Shown here piece after piece: positions 5,819-5,848 of a stretch of 5,848 nucleotides of DNA. The notes under the pieces are model-generated. The model was given only the letters and a program-made list of their open reading frames with translations, was not told the DNA's origin and did not search any database. How positions within the stretch are numbered: the first letter of the stretch is position 1; the number at the start of each line of letters is the position of its first letter. Source of the DNA: an uncultured Oscillospiraceae bacterium (GTDB taxonomy: Bacteria; Bacillota; Clostridia; Oscillospirales; Ruminococcaceae); NCBI GenBank assembly GCA_900555435.1, contig USLH01000142.1, positions 1 to 5,848 of the forward strand, written 5' to 3'. A program made the position numbers and the translations under genes.

Positions 5819-5848
5819 CGCTCTGAAACGCCCAAATACTGAACATTT

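Noticed and set aside
1..5848. CRISPR array, tRNA, rRNA, toxin-antitoxin pair or defence system
   Set aside because: No regularly spaced repeats, RNA gene signatures or matching gene pairs were seen in either strand.

Overview
The window looks like chromosomal DNA from a GC-rich, Gram-positive anaerobe of the Clostridia type (Bacillota). The clues are strong AAGGAGG-type ribosome binding sites, an LCP-type cell-envelope protein, a clostridial M3 oligoendopeptidase, and a small DUF6061-like gene of the kind seen on clostridial mobile elements. The genus cannot be fixed from the sequence. Most of the window is clearly GC-rich, while roughly the first 400 bases are visibly AT-richer and look acquired.

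Region 1 (about 1-532, minus strand) looks like a mobile-element scar. It holds a 20-codon open frame resembling the start of a serine recombinase and then breaking off (22-84), an intact 81-residue DUF6061-like gene (96-341), and an XRE-type repressor cut short right after its DNA-binding helices (407-532). The repressor keeps a near-consensus promoter (TTGCGG-17-TATAAT) with an inverted repeat over the -35 box. No terminator is visible between it and the DUF6061 gene, so that promoter may now drive the small gene.

Region 2 (626-1549, minus strand) is a membrane-anchored LytR-CpsA-Psr (LCP)-like protein of 294 residues, starting at GTG and followed by a good intrinsic terminator. The residues expected to do LCP catalysis are mostly replaced, so it may be a pseudoenzyme.

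Region 3 (1629-4066, plus strand) is a stand-alone, divergently transcribed GH31 alpha-xylosidase of the YicI type. It has its own extended -10 promoter, a palindrome across the predicted transcription start, and all the active-site and specificity residues I could map. It ends at a bidirectional terminator shared with the convergent peptidase gene.

Region 4 (4077-5818, minus strand) is a full-length, monocistronic M3-family oligoendopeptidase with its own promoter. Its zinc motif reads HEAGY instead of HEAGH, so one zinc-ligand histidine is replaced by tyrosine in an otherwise well-conserved protein. This is the most striking single observation.

The genes do not form one pathway. They are single-gene units: sugar release, peptide turnover, cell envelope and mobile-element debris. 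I see no convincing new multi-gene system. The points of interest are two probable loss-of-catalysis proteins and the decayed insertion at the left edge.
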